NCBI GenBank assembly: GCA_903864275.1
Contig: CAIPFE010000014.1
Location: 62,001 to 126,000 of the forward strand
DNA length: 64,000 nucleotides
Direction: 5' to 3'
Origin: an uncultured Mucilaginibacter sp.
GTDB taxonomy: Bacteria > Bacteroidota > Bacteroidia > Sphingobacteriales > Sphingobacteriaceae
This document shows, piece after piece, positions 24,010-32,755 of the stretch. The notes below the pieces were generated by a model, which worked only from the letters and a program-made list of their open reading frames with translations, had not been told where the DNA came from and did no database searches. Numbering within the stretch: position 1 is the first letter of the stretch; each line of letters begins with the position of its first letter. A program made the translations under genes and the position numbers.

Positions 24010-24074
24010 CAGTTATTTGAATTGTATCCCGAAATATAATGAATTAAAAACTGTTTTCGGAATTGTTTTAACCG

Positions 24075-25391
24075 TTATTTCGCTTCCGCTTCCATCATCC
24101 TCGTTTCTACATTAAAATAGCTCACTACCAACCGGTTATCGCTATTCTTGGTAAAATAATTTATTGCCCATCTCAATAAAACCACTCCTTTGTTGCCAAA
24201 CCCAATAAGCGAGAAGATATGAACAAGGCCCCATAACAGCCATGCAAAAAAACCCTGGAAATGGAGTTTACCGATGTCGGCCACGGCTTTGTTACGGCCA
24301 ATTGTAGCAAGCGTACCCTTATCAACATATTTAAAAGGTTTCGTTGCCTCGCCCTTTATTATATGCACCAGGTTTTCAGCGAGTGCCGCACCTTGCTGTA
24401 TTGCTGCCGGGGCGACTCCCGGCAACCCGTTTGGCAATTCGCCGGTTATCATAGCCGAAACGTCCCCTATGGCAAATATATTTTCATAACCTTTTACCCT
24501 GTTTATTTCGTCAACATACAAACGGTTCCCTTTTGTAATAGCTTCAGCCGGAAGGCCATCCGGCATTTCACCTTTTACCCCCGCGGCCCACAACACATTT
24601 CGGGTCTTGATAGTTTTGCCGTTATCAATCTTTAAATAAAAGCCATCATAACTCTCCACATGGGCGCTGTTGTAAATAGATACACCAGCTTTGTTTAAAA
24701 ATTCTTTTGCTTTCGCAGATGCTTGCGGTGACATGGATGCCAGTAACCGATCTTTACCCTCAACCAGGTATACCCGCATATCGTGTTTGCTCAGGCCATG
24801 GTAATCCTTCATCAATATTAAATGCCTCATTTCGGCCAAAGCGCCTGATAGTTCAACACCTGTAGGCCCTCCTCCAACTACTACAAAGGTCATCAAGGCA
24901 AACTTTTCTCTCATGTCACTGGTAAACAACGCCGTCTCCAGGTTCTGAAGCATCAGGCTCCTTATGTTCAGAGCCTCGGGTATATTCTTCATCGGCATAG
25001 CAAAATGCGCGATCTGTTCATTACCGAAAAAGTTGGTGTTTGAACCGGTTGCAATTACCAGGTAATCGTAATGAATTATTCCTATGTTGGTGGTTACGGT
25101 ATTGCTTTCGGGGTTTATCTTCTGCACTTCGGCCATGTTGAAGGTTAAATTATCATGCCCGGTAAATATCCGGCGGATCGGGAAACCAATGGAATCGGCC
25201 TCGAGGGCACCCATTGCCACCTGGTAAAGGAGCGGTTGAAAAGTGTGATAGTTATGTTTATCCAGCAGCAATACGTTAACCGGGGCATTTTTGAGCCTTT
25301 GTGCCAATTGTAAGCCGCCGAACCCCCCTCCTATTACTACCACCTTCGGCTTTGAACTCTGACTTTGATCCTGGGATGAAATTGTAAACAT
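24075..25391 (-). CDS. ndh: Type II NADH:quinone oxidoreductase (NDH-2)
   Basis: 438 residues. Two Rossmann motifs, VVVIGGGFGGLQLAQRL (FAD) and TFVVVGGGPTGVELSGALAEM (NADH), and a C-terminal amphipathic/hydrophobic anchor (FAWLLWGLVHIFSLIGFGNKGVVLLRWAINYF). The FAIGDVSAM motif binds the flavin tail. Role: rotenone-insensitive, non-pumping electron entry to the quinone pool at the cytoplasmic membrane face. Confidence 0.94.
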   Translation of the reverse strand: MFTISSQDQSQSSKPKVVVIGGGFGGLQLAQRLKNAPVNVLLLDKHNYHTFQPLLYQVAMGALEADSIGFPIRRIFTGHDNLTFNMAEVQKINPESNTVTTNIGIIHYDYLVIATGSNTNFFGNEQIAHFAMPMKNIPEALNIRSLMLQNLETALFTSDMREKFALMTFVVVGGGPTGVELSGALAEMRHLILMKDYHGLSKHDMRVYLVEGKDRLLASMSPQASAKAKEFLNKAGVSIYNSAHVESYDGFYLKIDNGKTIKTRNVLWAAGVKGEMPDGLPAEAITKGNRLYVDEINRVKGYENIFAIGDVSAMITGELPNGLPGVAPAAIQQGAALAENLVHIIKGEATKPFKYVDKGTLATIGRNKAVADIGKLHFQGFFAWLLWGLVHIFSLIGFGNKGVVLLRWAINYFTKNSDNRLVVSYFNVETRMMEAEAK

Positions 25392-25459
25392 ATAAATTTG
25401 TAATTTTTCAATTATACATAATCTTTCATAAACAAAATGTAAACTTATTGTTTGGGTAA

Positions 25460-25635
25460 GTTATTAATAAGTTGTAAGGGTTGCAGTGGTTAAAAAGGTT
25501 AAATTTATACCTTTTACGGCATTTAAAACATTTACAACCTATTTCAACCTCGACAACCTTTACAACTCTTACAACTTATTACAACCCATTACAACCCTTG
25601 CAACTTATTATAACGTTTATAACTTATTTAAACCC
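25460..25635. repeat. GTTGTAA/TTACAAC low-complexity repeat arms
   Basis: Left words GTTGTAAGGGTTG and right words TTACAACCTATTTCAACC, ACAACTCTTACAACTTATT repeated many times. It fills most of the 340-bp gap between ndh and argB. No gene is visible there. Confidence 0.7.
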
Positions 25636-25664
25636 AATAAATAAATAAAGAGCCTGTTTTTTAT

Positions 25665-25672
25665 TAATTTTG
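25665..25672 (+). promoter_or_regulatory. Predicted -7 box before argB
   Basis: TAATTTTG fits TAnnTTTG; 59 bp upstream of the argB ATG. argB therefore has its own promoter, separate from the argG unit. Confidence 0.55.
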
Positions 25673-25731
25673 CCTGCAATTGGTAAATAATGGAAGAATT
25701 TTAACTTCTATTTGATCATCTAGGGGTTAAT

Positions 25732-26577
25732 ATGGGCAAATTTGATACCGTTTCAACGCATGTTGATGACAATAATGGCGATAAAAGCCTCTTTGTTATA
25801 AAAATTGGCGGGAATGTTATTGATAATTCCGAAAATCTGTACCGTTTTTTGAAAGATTTCACGGCGTTGAAGGGTTTCAAGATACTGGTCCATGGCGGAG
25901 GCAAGGTTGCTACGCAGATTTCTGAAACCTTAGGAATTGAGCCTAAATTAATTGAAGGCCGCAGGATAACTGATATTGAAACATTGAGGGTTGTAACCAT
26001 GGTTTACGCAGGGCTTATTAATAAAAACATAGTGGCCCAGTTACAGCGGTTTGGCAACAACGCAATTGGGCTTACGGGTGCCGATGGCGATTTTATCCGC
26101 ACCAAAAAACGCCCTGTAAAAACAATTGATTATGGTTTTGTGGGTGATATTAATGAAAGATCCATCAATCCTAAAAATATCAGCAATTTGATGGAAGCGG
26201 GCTTTACCCCAGTATTTTGTGCTTTAACGCATGATGGCGAAGGGCAGTTATTAAATACAAATGCGGATACTATTGCGTCGGCATTAGCCGTGGCGCTTGC
26301 CAAATTGTATGACACTACGCTTATTTATTGTTTTGAGAAAAAAGGAGTGTTAATAGATATTAATGACGAACATTCCCTGCTGAACGAAATAGACCAGCAG
26401 GAATATATGAAACTAAAAGAACAGCAGATCATACACAGCGGGATGGTGCCGAAGATGGATAATGCCTTTTCGGCCATATCCTGCGGCGTTAAGGCTGTAA
26501 TTATCGGGCATTCGAATGACCTGGGCAATTTGAAAAAAAATCAACCATTTGGAACACGATTAACGGAAAATCTATGA
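25732..26577 (+). CDS. argB: N-acyl-glutamate kinase
   Basis: 281 residues, amino-acid kinase fold. FVIKIGGNVID at the start, the ILVHGGGKVATQISETLG loop, IGLTGADGDFI, and the C-terminal MVPKMDNAFSAISCGVKAVIIGH typical of ArgB. Reaction: phosphorylates N-acetyl- or N-succinyl-glutamate. The proC start overlaps its stop by 4 nt. Confidence 0.95.
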   Translation: MGKFDTVSTHVDDNNGDKSLFVIKIGGNVIDNSENLYRFLKDFTALKGFKILVHGGGKVATQISETLGIEPKLIEGRRITDIETLRVVTMVYAGLINKNIVAQLQRFGNNAIGLTGADGDFIRTKKRPVKTIDYGFVGDINERSINPKNISNLMEAGFTPVFCALTHDGEGQLLNTNADTIASALAVALAKLYDTTLIYCFEKKGVLIDINDEHSLLNEIDQQEYMKLKEQQIIHSGMVPKMDNAFSAISCGVKAVIIGHSNDLGNLKKNQPFGTRLTENL

Positions 26578-27392
26578 ACTCACAACAGCATATCGCCATA
26601 TTGGGCAGCGGTAATATCGGTTTGTCGCTTGCAAAAGGCCTGGTAAAAGCCGGGATTTGTAAGCCGCAGCAAATTACCCTTACCCGCAGGAATGTTTCGG
26701 CGCTTGCTCCCTTAGCGGAAGAAGGGTACTATACCACTGACAACAACCTTAAAGCTGTCAGGAAAGCGGATTTCGTCGTGCTGGCAGTATTGCCGCAGCA
26801 GCTTAATAAATTGCTTGATGAGATAAGGCCATCTGTAAAGCCGGAAAAACAGTTGCTTATTTCCGTGGTTTCGGGGGTGAGCTGCGGTGATATCCGCAAA
26901 CAGCTTGATTTAAATGTACAGATCATCCGTGCCATGCCAAATACTGCCATAGCTATTGGACAGTCAATGACCTGTATAGCGACCGACAATGGTACACCCA
27001 AAAACATTAATTATGTCCGGTCGCTTTTTGAAACCGTTGGGGTAACTATACAGATCAATGAAGAATTAATGACCTCCGCCACCGCACTTTGCGCCTGCGG
27101 CATAGCATTTTTCCTGCGTTCCATCCGTGCAGCATCCCAGGGCGGCACCGAAATTGGTTTCCACGCGCACGATGCTTTGAAAATGGCCGCACAAACCGCC
27201 AAAGGCGCGGCAGACCTGTTATTACAGCTTGGCTCCCACCCCGAACAGGAAATCGATAAGGTAACCTCACCAAGCGGCTGCACCATCGCTGGCTTAAACG
27301 AAATGGAACATAATGGTTTTAGTTCAGCAATGATAAAAGGAATCAAGCTTTCCGCCGAAAAAGCAGGTGATCTGTATAAGAAAGGGGAATAG
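26574..27392 (+). CDS. proC: Pyrroline-5-carboxylate reductase
   Basis: 272 residues. An NAD(P)-binding ILGSGNIGLSLAKGLV start, AVLPQQLNKLLDE, IIRAMPNTAIAIGQS, and a C-terminal SPSGCTIAGLNEMEHNGFSSAMIKGI matching the ProC signature. Reaction: last step of proline synthesis. It overlaps argB by 4 nt, so proline and arginine branches are translated together. Confidence 0.95.
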   Translation: MNSQQHIAILGSGNIGLSLAKGLVKAGICKPQQITLTRRNVSALAPLAEEGYYTTDNNLKAVRKADFVVLAVLPQQLNKLLDEIRPSVKPEKQLLISVVSGVSCGDIRKQLDLNVQIIRAMPNTAIAIGQSMTCIATDNGTPKNINYVRSLFETVGVTIQINEELMTSATALCACGIAFFLRSIRAASQGGTEIGFHAHDALKMAAQTAKGAADLLLQLGSHPEQEIDKVTSPSGCTIAGLNEMEHNGFSSAMIKGIKLSAEKAGDLYKKGE

Positions 27393-27409
27393 TGATAAGT
27401 TAGTCCGGA

Positions 27410-27463
27410 AGAAAGAAAAGAAACATTCCAACGTTTCAACATTCCAACATTTCAACAACAACA
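27410..27463. repeat. Short TTCCAAC/TTTCAAC repeat
   Basis: ACGTTTCAACATTCCAACATTTCAAC-like words fill the 70-bp gap before the aspartate kinase gene. Confidence 0.5.
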
Positions 27464-28840
27464 ATGTTAACAGTAGAAAAAATTGGCGGTACATCTATGA
27501 CCGCATTAAGTGATGTTATAAAAAACATCATTCTTTTTGAGCGCAGCGGCGAGCAATTGTATAACCGCATTTTCGTAGTATCGGCGTTTTCGGGGGTTAC
27601 TAACCTGCTGCTCGAAAACAAAAAGACTGGCGAACCCGGTGTTTATCACCGGCTTGCAAATTATAAAGACTTTCATAAGCCGTTAAACAACCTCATTATA
27701 AAGCTAAAACAGATCAACAAAAGTTATGAGGGCCTTGGATTAAATATAACAGCAGCTGATCAGTTTATTGAGAAACGAATAAATGATGCGCGGGGCTATC
27801 TTGACAATCTCGCGAATATTCTTGCTTCGGGATATGTGAGCAAAGAAGGAATTTTGCAGGCTGCACGCGAAATACTGGCGTCTATCGGCGAAAGCCATTC
27901 AGCATTTAACTTTACTAATATTCTGCAAAATATGGGGATAAACGCCACACTTGTTGATTTGAGCGGATTTGGCGACCACCGGTCATTAACTATCGACCAG
28001 CGTATAACAAAGGACCTGCAGCATATTGATTTTGAAAGTACAATATGCATTGTAACCGGCTACGCAAAAGGCACTGAAGGAATTATGCGCGAGTTCGATC
28101 GTGGTTACTCGGAAGTTACTTTTAGCAAGATCGCTGTGGAAGTTAGGCCGCACGAAGCAATTATTCATAAAGAATATCATTTATGCACCGCTGACCCGCA
28201 ATTGGTTGGCATCGATCATTGTCATCCTGTTGGCAACACCAATTACGATGTGGCCGATCAGCTGGCGGATGTGGGCATGGAAGCTATCCATCCCAAAGCA
28301 TCAAAGCCATTGGAGATAAATAACATCAACCTTCGTATAAAAAATACTTTTGAGCCGGAGCATCCCGGTACACTTATCACCAGGGAATATATTTGCGAAA
28401 CCAAGCGTGTTGAAGTAATTACCGGCACGGATAAGGTGATCATGATTGACATTTACGACCCTTCGATGGTCGGCAATGTGGGCAGTGACTTACAGATCAT
28501 GCTATTGTTCTCTAAATATAACATCAGCTACACCTTTAAGGCAACCAGCGCCAATAGCATCTCTATAGTGATCTGGGAAAAAGATTTCAATAAAAAGCTG
28601 ATCAGCGAGCTTGAGGGCCGGTTTGAAAAAATAACCGTTCAAAAAATGGCCATGGTATGCCTGATGGGTACCAACATGGACCAGCCGGGACTGCTCGCCA
28701 GATCCGCAGCAGCCTTTGCTGAAAATGGCATTGACATTAAAAGTGCCGGGTTTGCCTTACGTAAAGTGAACTTGCAGTTTTTAGTAGCGAGGGGAGACTT
28801 TGACCGGGCTATAATTGCGTTGAATAAGGCGATGAGTTAA
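27464..28840 (+). CDS. lysC: Aspartate kinase
   Basis: 458 residues: an amino-acid kinase domain (about 1-310) that begins VEKIGGTSMT (a variant of KFGGTSV) and contains TGYAKGTEGIMREFDRGYSEVT, then two ACT domains (about 320-380 and 390-455, the second MVCLMGTNMDQPGLLARSAAAFAENGIDI). It phosphorylates aspartate toward lysine, threonine and methionine; the ACT domains suggest feedback inhibition. It is a kinase without a homoserine dehydrogenase fusion, 71 nt after proC. Confidence 0.9.
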   Translation: MLTVEKIGGTSMTALSDVIKNIILFERSGEQLYNRIFVVSAFSGVTNLLLENKKTGEPGVYHRLANYKDFHKPLNNLIIKLKQINKSYEGLGLNITAADQFIEKRINDARGYLDNLANILASGYVSKEGILQAAREILASIGESHSAFNFTNILQNMGINATLVDLSGFGDHRSLTIDQRITKDLQHIDFESTICIVTGYAKGTEGIMREFDRGYSEVTFSKIAVEVRPHEAIIHKEYHLCTADPQLVGIDHCHPVGNTNYDVADQLADVGMEAIHPKASKPLEINNINLRIKNTFEPEHPGTLITREYICETKRVEVITGTDKVIMIDIYDPSMVGNVGSDLQIMLLFSKYNISYTFKATSANSISIVIWEKDFNKKLISELEGRFEKITVQKMAMVCLMGTNMDQPGLLARSAAAFAENGIDIKSAGFALRKVNLQFLVARGDFDRAIIALNKAMS

Positions 28841-28902
28841 GGAATGGCTCAGGGCTCAAGCAAAAAAGTGCAAACTACCTACTTCAAACTGCTAACTAAA
28901 AT

Positions 28903-29592
28903 CTACTGCAAATAGTAGTGTTTTATGCCGTTCAATTCTTCATCAAGCTCGTAAATCAGTGGCACGCCGGTCGGGATATCCAGCTTAATACAATCCGCGT
29001 CTGATAGACGGTCAATATATTGCACCAATGCCCGCAGGCTGTTACCATGTGCGGAAACAATAACTTTCTGATCACTTCGTATTGCAGGTACAATAAATTC
29101 GTTCCAGAAGGGCAATACCCGGTCCATGGTTTCGGTCAGGTTCTCGGTAAGCGGTATTTCACGTTCGGTTAAGTTTTTATAGCGCAGATCGTGACCGGGG
29201 TAGCGTTCATCATCTTTCGTAATAGCCGGCGGATGTTCGTGCGGGTCGCGGCGCCATTTCAACACTTGTTCCGATCCATATTTGATAGCTGTTTCTGCTT
29301 TGTTAAGGCCCTGCAATGCGCCATAAAAGCGTTCATTCAGGCGCCATGATTTTTGAACGGGTATCCACAAATTATCCACTTCCTCAAGCGCAATGTCAAG
29401 TGTTTTTATAGCGCGTTTTAAAACGGAAGTAAACGCAACATCAAAACCATAGCCAAATTGTTTTAGTAATTGCCCGGCATGCTTCGCCTGGTTAAACCCT
29501 TCTTCGGAAAGATCGACATCTGTCCAGCCGGTAAAGCGGTTTTCTTTGTTCCAAACACTTTCGCCATGGCGCAGCAGTACTAATTTTTGCAT
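28903..29592 (-). CDS. gpmA: 2,3-bisphosphoglycerate-dependent phosphoglycerate mutase
   Basis: 229 residues. Histidine phosphatase fold with catalytic [18 protein letters not shown] at the start, [16 protein letters not shown], and [16 protein letters not shown] with the second catalytic His. Glycolytic/gluconeogenic interconversion of 3- and 2-phosphoglycerate. Divergent from satP; a 12-bp stem lies in the shared upstream region. Confidence 0.95.
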   Translation of the reverse strand: MQKLVLLRHGESVWNKENRFTGWTDVDLSEEGFNQAKHAGQLLKQFGYGFDVAFTSVLKRAIKTLDIALEEVDNLWIPVQKSWRLNERFYGALQGLNKAETAIKYGSEQVLKWRRDPHEHPPAITKDDERYPGHDLRYKNLTEREIPLTENLTETMDRVLPFWNEFIVPAIRSDQKVIVSAHGNSLRALVQYIDRLSDADCIKLDIPTGVPLIYELDEELNGIKHYYLQ

Positions 29593-29603
29593 AGTTATAA
29601 GGA

Positions 29604-29635
29604 TTTACCCCTGCCAGCCGGCAGGCAGGGGTAAA
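29604..29635. repeat. Hairpin TTTACCCCTGCC / GGCAGGGGTAAA
   Basis: Perfect 12-bp stem (29604-29615 with 29624-29635), 8-nt loop, directly upstream of gpmA on the minus strand. It could be a 5'UTR structure of gpmA, a repeat, or an operator. Confidence 0.65.
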
Positions 29636-29722
29636 ATTACCAATCAGTTTTCAAATAAAATTGCTAAATGCATCCAGATAAATTATATTGCATTGAAAAC
29701 CAAATTAAAAACCTTTAAAATC

Positions 29723-30301
29723 ATGATTCCAACTACTCCCGTTCCGGCAAAGGATGGTATTGCCAACCCTGCGCCGCTTGGTCTGTGTGCCTTTGGCATG
29801 ACGACCGTATTACTAAATCTTCACAACGCCGGCATTTTTGAAATGAATTCGATGATTCTGGCTATGGGTATTTTTTATGGCGGCCTTGCACAGGTAATTG
29901 CCGGTTATATCGAGGCAAAAAAGAACAATACTTTCGGGTTAACGGCCTTTACTTCGTATGGATTTTTCTGGCTATCGCTGGTGGGGTTAATAGTTATCCC
30001 CAAATTTGGATGGGCACCTAAAGCTTCTGACGAAGCCATGTGCGCTTACCTGGGGATGTGGGGCATTTTTACTTTGTTCCTGTTTTTCGGCACGTTAAAA
30101 CTTAACCGCGCCCTGCAAATTGTTTTTTTCACACTGGTGATCTTATTCTTTTTACTTGCTGCTGAACATGCAACAGGCAACGAAAGTATTGGAAAATTTG
30201 CAGGTTACGAAGGTATAATATGCGGTGCATCAGCAATTTATGCCGGCATGGCAAACGTACTGAATGAAGTTTACGGAAGAATAGTGTTGCCTTTGGGGTA
30301 G
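29723..30301 (+). CDS. Acetate/succinate transporter (SatP/YaaH family)
   Basis: 192 residues from ATG 29723; the open frame runs 59 codons further upstream, but that part overlaps the gpmA 5' end and is not membrane-like. Six hydrophobic helices and the family motif [21 protein letters not shown]. It belongs to the AceTr/GPR1-FUN34-YaaH family, which transports acetate and succinate with protons or as a channel. A long inverted repeat lies just downstream. Confidence 0.9.
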   Translation: MIPTTPVPAKDGIANPAPLGLCAFGMTTVLLNLHNAGIFEMNSMILAMGIFYGGLAQVIAGYIEAKKNNTFGLTAFTSYGFFWLSLVGLIVIPKFGWAPKASDEAMCAYLGMWGIFTLFLFFGTLKLNRALQIVFFTLVILFFLLAAEHATGNESIGKFAGYEGIICGASAIYAGMANVLNEVYGRIVLPLG

Positions 30302-30303
30302 TA

Positions 30304-30414
30304 TTAACCGGGATTCAACTGATTTTACAGATTTTCACGATGTATATTTGTCTATTGCAAAGCAGTAGCTTTCTAAATCCGGCAAATCTGTAAAATCCCT
30401 TGAATCCCGGTTAA
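30304..30414. repeat. Long inverted repeat after satP
   Basis: TTAACCGGGATTCAA (30304-30318) with TTGAATCCCGGTTAA (30400-30414), and ATTTTACAGATTT (30322-30334) with AAATCTGTAAAAT (30384-30396); only the 3 bp between the blocks are unpaired. The central loop is about 49 bp. It may act as a terminator of satP or a mobile remnant. Confidence 0.8.
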
Positions 30415-30423
30415 AAAGAATGT

Positions 30424-30807
30424 ATGAAAGATTTTAAAAAATATTACCACATCCCGGCAACGCCCGAAGAAATTTATATTGCGTTAACTAACCCGTTAAC
30501 CATTGAGTTATGGACCGGGGACCCTGCGATAATGTCAACAGAACCAGGTTCGGATTTTTCCTTATGGGAAGGGAGCATAGTTGGCAAAAACCTGGAGTTT
30601 GAAGAAAATGAGAAGATAGTGCAGCAATGGTACTTCGACGGGCAGCCGGATGCATCCATAGTTACAATTAAACTCCATCATGATAAGAACGCTACGTCGG
30701 TTGAATTAAGGCATACCAATATCCCTGACGCTGAATATGATGGCTTTGCGGACGGTTGGGACAACAGTTATTTTGGCCCCTTAAGAGAATTTTTTGAGGA
30801 TAATTGA
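30424..30807 (+). CDS. SRPBCC (AHSA1-like) protein
   Basis: 127 residues, one AHSA1/Bet v1-like fold. It begins KYYHIPATPEEIYIALTNP and contains IVQQWYFDGQPDASIVTIKL and a typical C-terminal helix (FADGWDNSYFGPLREFF). Such proteins bind hydrophobic ligands; a ligand is unknown. It follows satP in the same direction, 120 nt apart. Confidence 0.85.
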   Translation: MKDFKKYYHIPATPEEIYIALTNPLTIELWTGDPAIMSTEPGSDFSLWEGSIVGKNLEFEENEKIVQQWYFDGQPDASIVTIKLHHDKNATSVELRHTNIPDAEYDGFADGWDNSYFGPLREFFEDN

Positions 30808-30830
30808 TTACCTTATTCATATACATGCTC

Positions 30831-30880
30831 TTATTAAACAGAAAAGCCGCTCAAATTGAACGGCTTTTTCTGTTTAATAA
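30831..30880. terminator. Bidirectional terminator
   Basis: 19-20 bp arms (30831-30849 with 30861-30880, one unpaired T), with A-rich and T-rich edges (AAAAGCCG/CGGCTTTTT). It lies between the convergent AHSA1-like and ompA genes. Confidence 0.85.
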
Positions 30881-30982
30881 AAAATAACTATCATTTAGTC
30901 AAGGTCGATTGGTATCTGAGCGTGTCATCGGTTGATAATTCTAACCCAATCAACTACTCACCTAATCAACTTAATCAACCAA

Positions 30983-32380
30983 TTAATAAAGCGAAAACTC
31001 AACCCTACGGTTCAACTGGCGTCCCTTTGCAGTTTTGTTTGTTGCAATAGGGTGCGATTTGCCATAACCTTCAGCATGGATCAATGACTCATCCGCCCCT
31101 TTGCTAACCAGGTAAGTTTTAATCGCGTTTGCGCGATCACGTGAAAGCCCCAAATTATATTGAATTGAGCCCCTGCTATCAGTATACCCAGCTAATTTCA
31201 AATTAAACTTCTTCTCAACCAGCAATTGGGCCAAACGGTCTAAGCTTGGAAGTGAGTGTGCGCGGATAGTTGATTTGTTGTAATCAAATTCCAGGTTTCT
31301 AACGGCTTCACTAACAACTCTTCTATCCTGTTCTGTTAAATAAACCTTTGTGTCCGCCGGTTTAATAATTACAAGCGGGCAGCCAGAACCGTCAACTTTG
31401 GTGCCGGCAGGCGTATTAGGGCATTTATCAAACACATCGGGTACACCATCGCCATCACTGTCAACAGTCAACTTTGCAAGGGCTGCATTCGTCGCGTCCA
31501 GTTCGGCCTGCAGTTTTGCGTTTTGCGCGTTTTCTGCGTCAACTTGTGCTTGCAAGCGATCCCTGGTAGCCTTGTTTTCCCATAAATATTCATCACGCAT
31601 TGAAGATACAGGGTTATGTGTAGCTAACTGTGGTTTTGAACCCTTGCCCAACGCAAACTCCAACCCGGCATGGGCATACGAAAATTTATCATCGTTGCCG
31701 CCGAAATGGTATCCGTCAATATTATCAGAATAAACAAAATTCACCTGGTAGCCAAGGTCAATATTTACACCCCGTGCTACATTCAATTTTACTCCGAGTC
31801 CGGCAGGTACATATACTTCATTTATGGCACCACCATTATCTGTTCTAAAATTAGTTACAGTTCCGTCCGCTAAAGTTACCACGGGCGTATAGTTCATGGT
31901 GCCGAACCCTAATGTTAAATAAGGCTGTATAGCGCTTTTGTTGTAATGCCAGTTAATATTAGCGAGCGTAAGATTCGCGCTTAAATCTGCGGAATAATGG
32001 ATCTTTGTGCTAAAGCTTTGATAAGGGATGTTACCAGAGGGATCAGTTTGTGCATTTGTGCCACTTAATTTGCCGGCAAGAAAATCAGCCTGAATCCCGA
32101 ATGACGGTAATACCTGTTTTTTAATAAAAAATCCATATCCCAGTTCGCCCTTTGGAGACGTAAAGTCTAATTTGTTGTTTGATATAAAGGCGGTGTTAGT
32201 ACTTAACACGCCAACGTTTATACCTACTGACCAGGTGCGGAACGCGTCGTCGCCTGAAAATGGTTTTACATAATCTTTCGATACATGGGTAGTATCAGGA
32301 GTCTGAGCAAATACTGCGCTGCCCGCCAAAATACCGGTGAGCAGAAGAGCAGATCGTTTTAAGTTTAATTTTAATTTCAT
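30983..32380 (-). CDS. OmpA-family outer-membrane protein with TSP3 repeat
   Basis: 465 residues: signal peptide (SALLLTGILAGSAVFAQ), an N-terminal beta-barrel domain (about 40-250), a short coiled linker (RLQAQVDAENAQNAKLQAELDATNAALAKL), a thrombospondin type 3 calcium repeat (DSDGDGVPDVFDKCPNTPAG), and a C-terminal OmpA peptidoglycan-binding domain with GYTDSRGSIQYNLGLSRDRA. Role: outer-membrane structure and anchoring to peptidoglycan. The 5' region contains a 12-bp hairpin (32394-32425). Confidence 0.93.
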   Translation of the reverse strand: MKLKLNLKRSALLLTGILAGSAVFAQTPDTTHVSKDYVKPFSGDDAFRTWSVGINVGVLSTNTAFISNNKLDFTSPKGELGYGFFIKKQVLPSFGIQADFLAGKLSGTNAQTDPSGNIPYQSFSTKIHYSADLSANLTLANINWHYNKSAIQPYLTLGFGTMNYTPVVTLADGTVTNFRTDNGGAINEVYVPAGLGVKLNVARGVNIDLGYQVNFVYSDNIDGYHFGGNDDKFSYAHAGLEFALGKGSKPQLATHNPVSSMRDEYLWENKATRDRLQAQVDAENAQNAKLQAELDATNAALAKLTVDSDGDGVPDVFDKCPNTPAGTKVDGSGCPLVIIKPADTKVYLTEQDRRVVSEAVRNLEFDYNKSTIRAHSLPSLDRLAQLLVEKKFNLKLAGYTDSRGSIQYNLGLSRDRANAIKTYLVSKGADESLIHAEGYGKSHPIATNKTAKGRQLNRRVEFSLY

Positions 32381-32393
32381 TTTTTTAATTTTT

Positions 32394-32425
32394 GTGAATG
32401 TGTTTTAATTAATAAACACATCCAC
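32394..32425 (-). other. Hairpin in ompA 5' region
   Basis: GTGAATGTGTTT (32394-32405) pairs with AAACACATCCAC (32414-32425), one mismatch. It is 13 bp upstream of the ompA ATG, where a stem can stabilise a leader. Confidence 0.55.
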
Positions 32426-32755
32426 GTTTCACAACATTGATGCCGTTAAAAAAAGAAATCCAAATTTTCTGATTTAAATAAAGGTTAAAGAACAAACTGT
32501 AAGTGTTAAATGAAATATAAAAAGCTGATAAACAACCGTTAATTTGCTTATCGCGCCTATTGGTGCAACGGCTTTTAATTTTCACCTTTTTAATTAAAAA
32601 TTTTTGAAGGCCAGGTGAAAACAATGTAATAATGGGTTTAATAGTGTACAGTTTGTAGGATGGCTGCAAAAATGGCGTTGGAAGCGCTATGGTCGTAGTC
32701 TGGAAAGTAAAAGATAAAAACGCGGTATGTTTCTAGAATAATGGACATCCTATCT
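32426..32755. other. Gene-free interval upstream of ompA
   Basis: About 330 bp with no convincing gene. It holds TTTTCACCT (32579-32587) with AGGTGAAAA (32613-32621), a 9-bp dyad with 25-bp loop. A small minus-strand frame at 32409-32669 has no recognisable features. purB ends at 32756. Confidence 0.55.

Noticed and set aside
32409..32669. Minus-strand 86-codon ORF upstream of ompA
   Set aside because: AT-rich, Lys/Tyr/Ile-rich, no start context, and no family resemblance.
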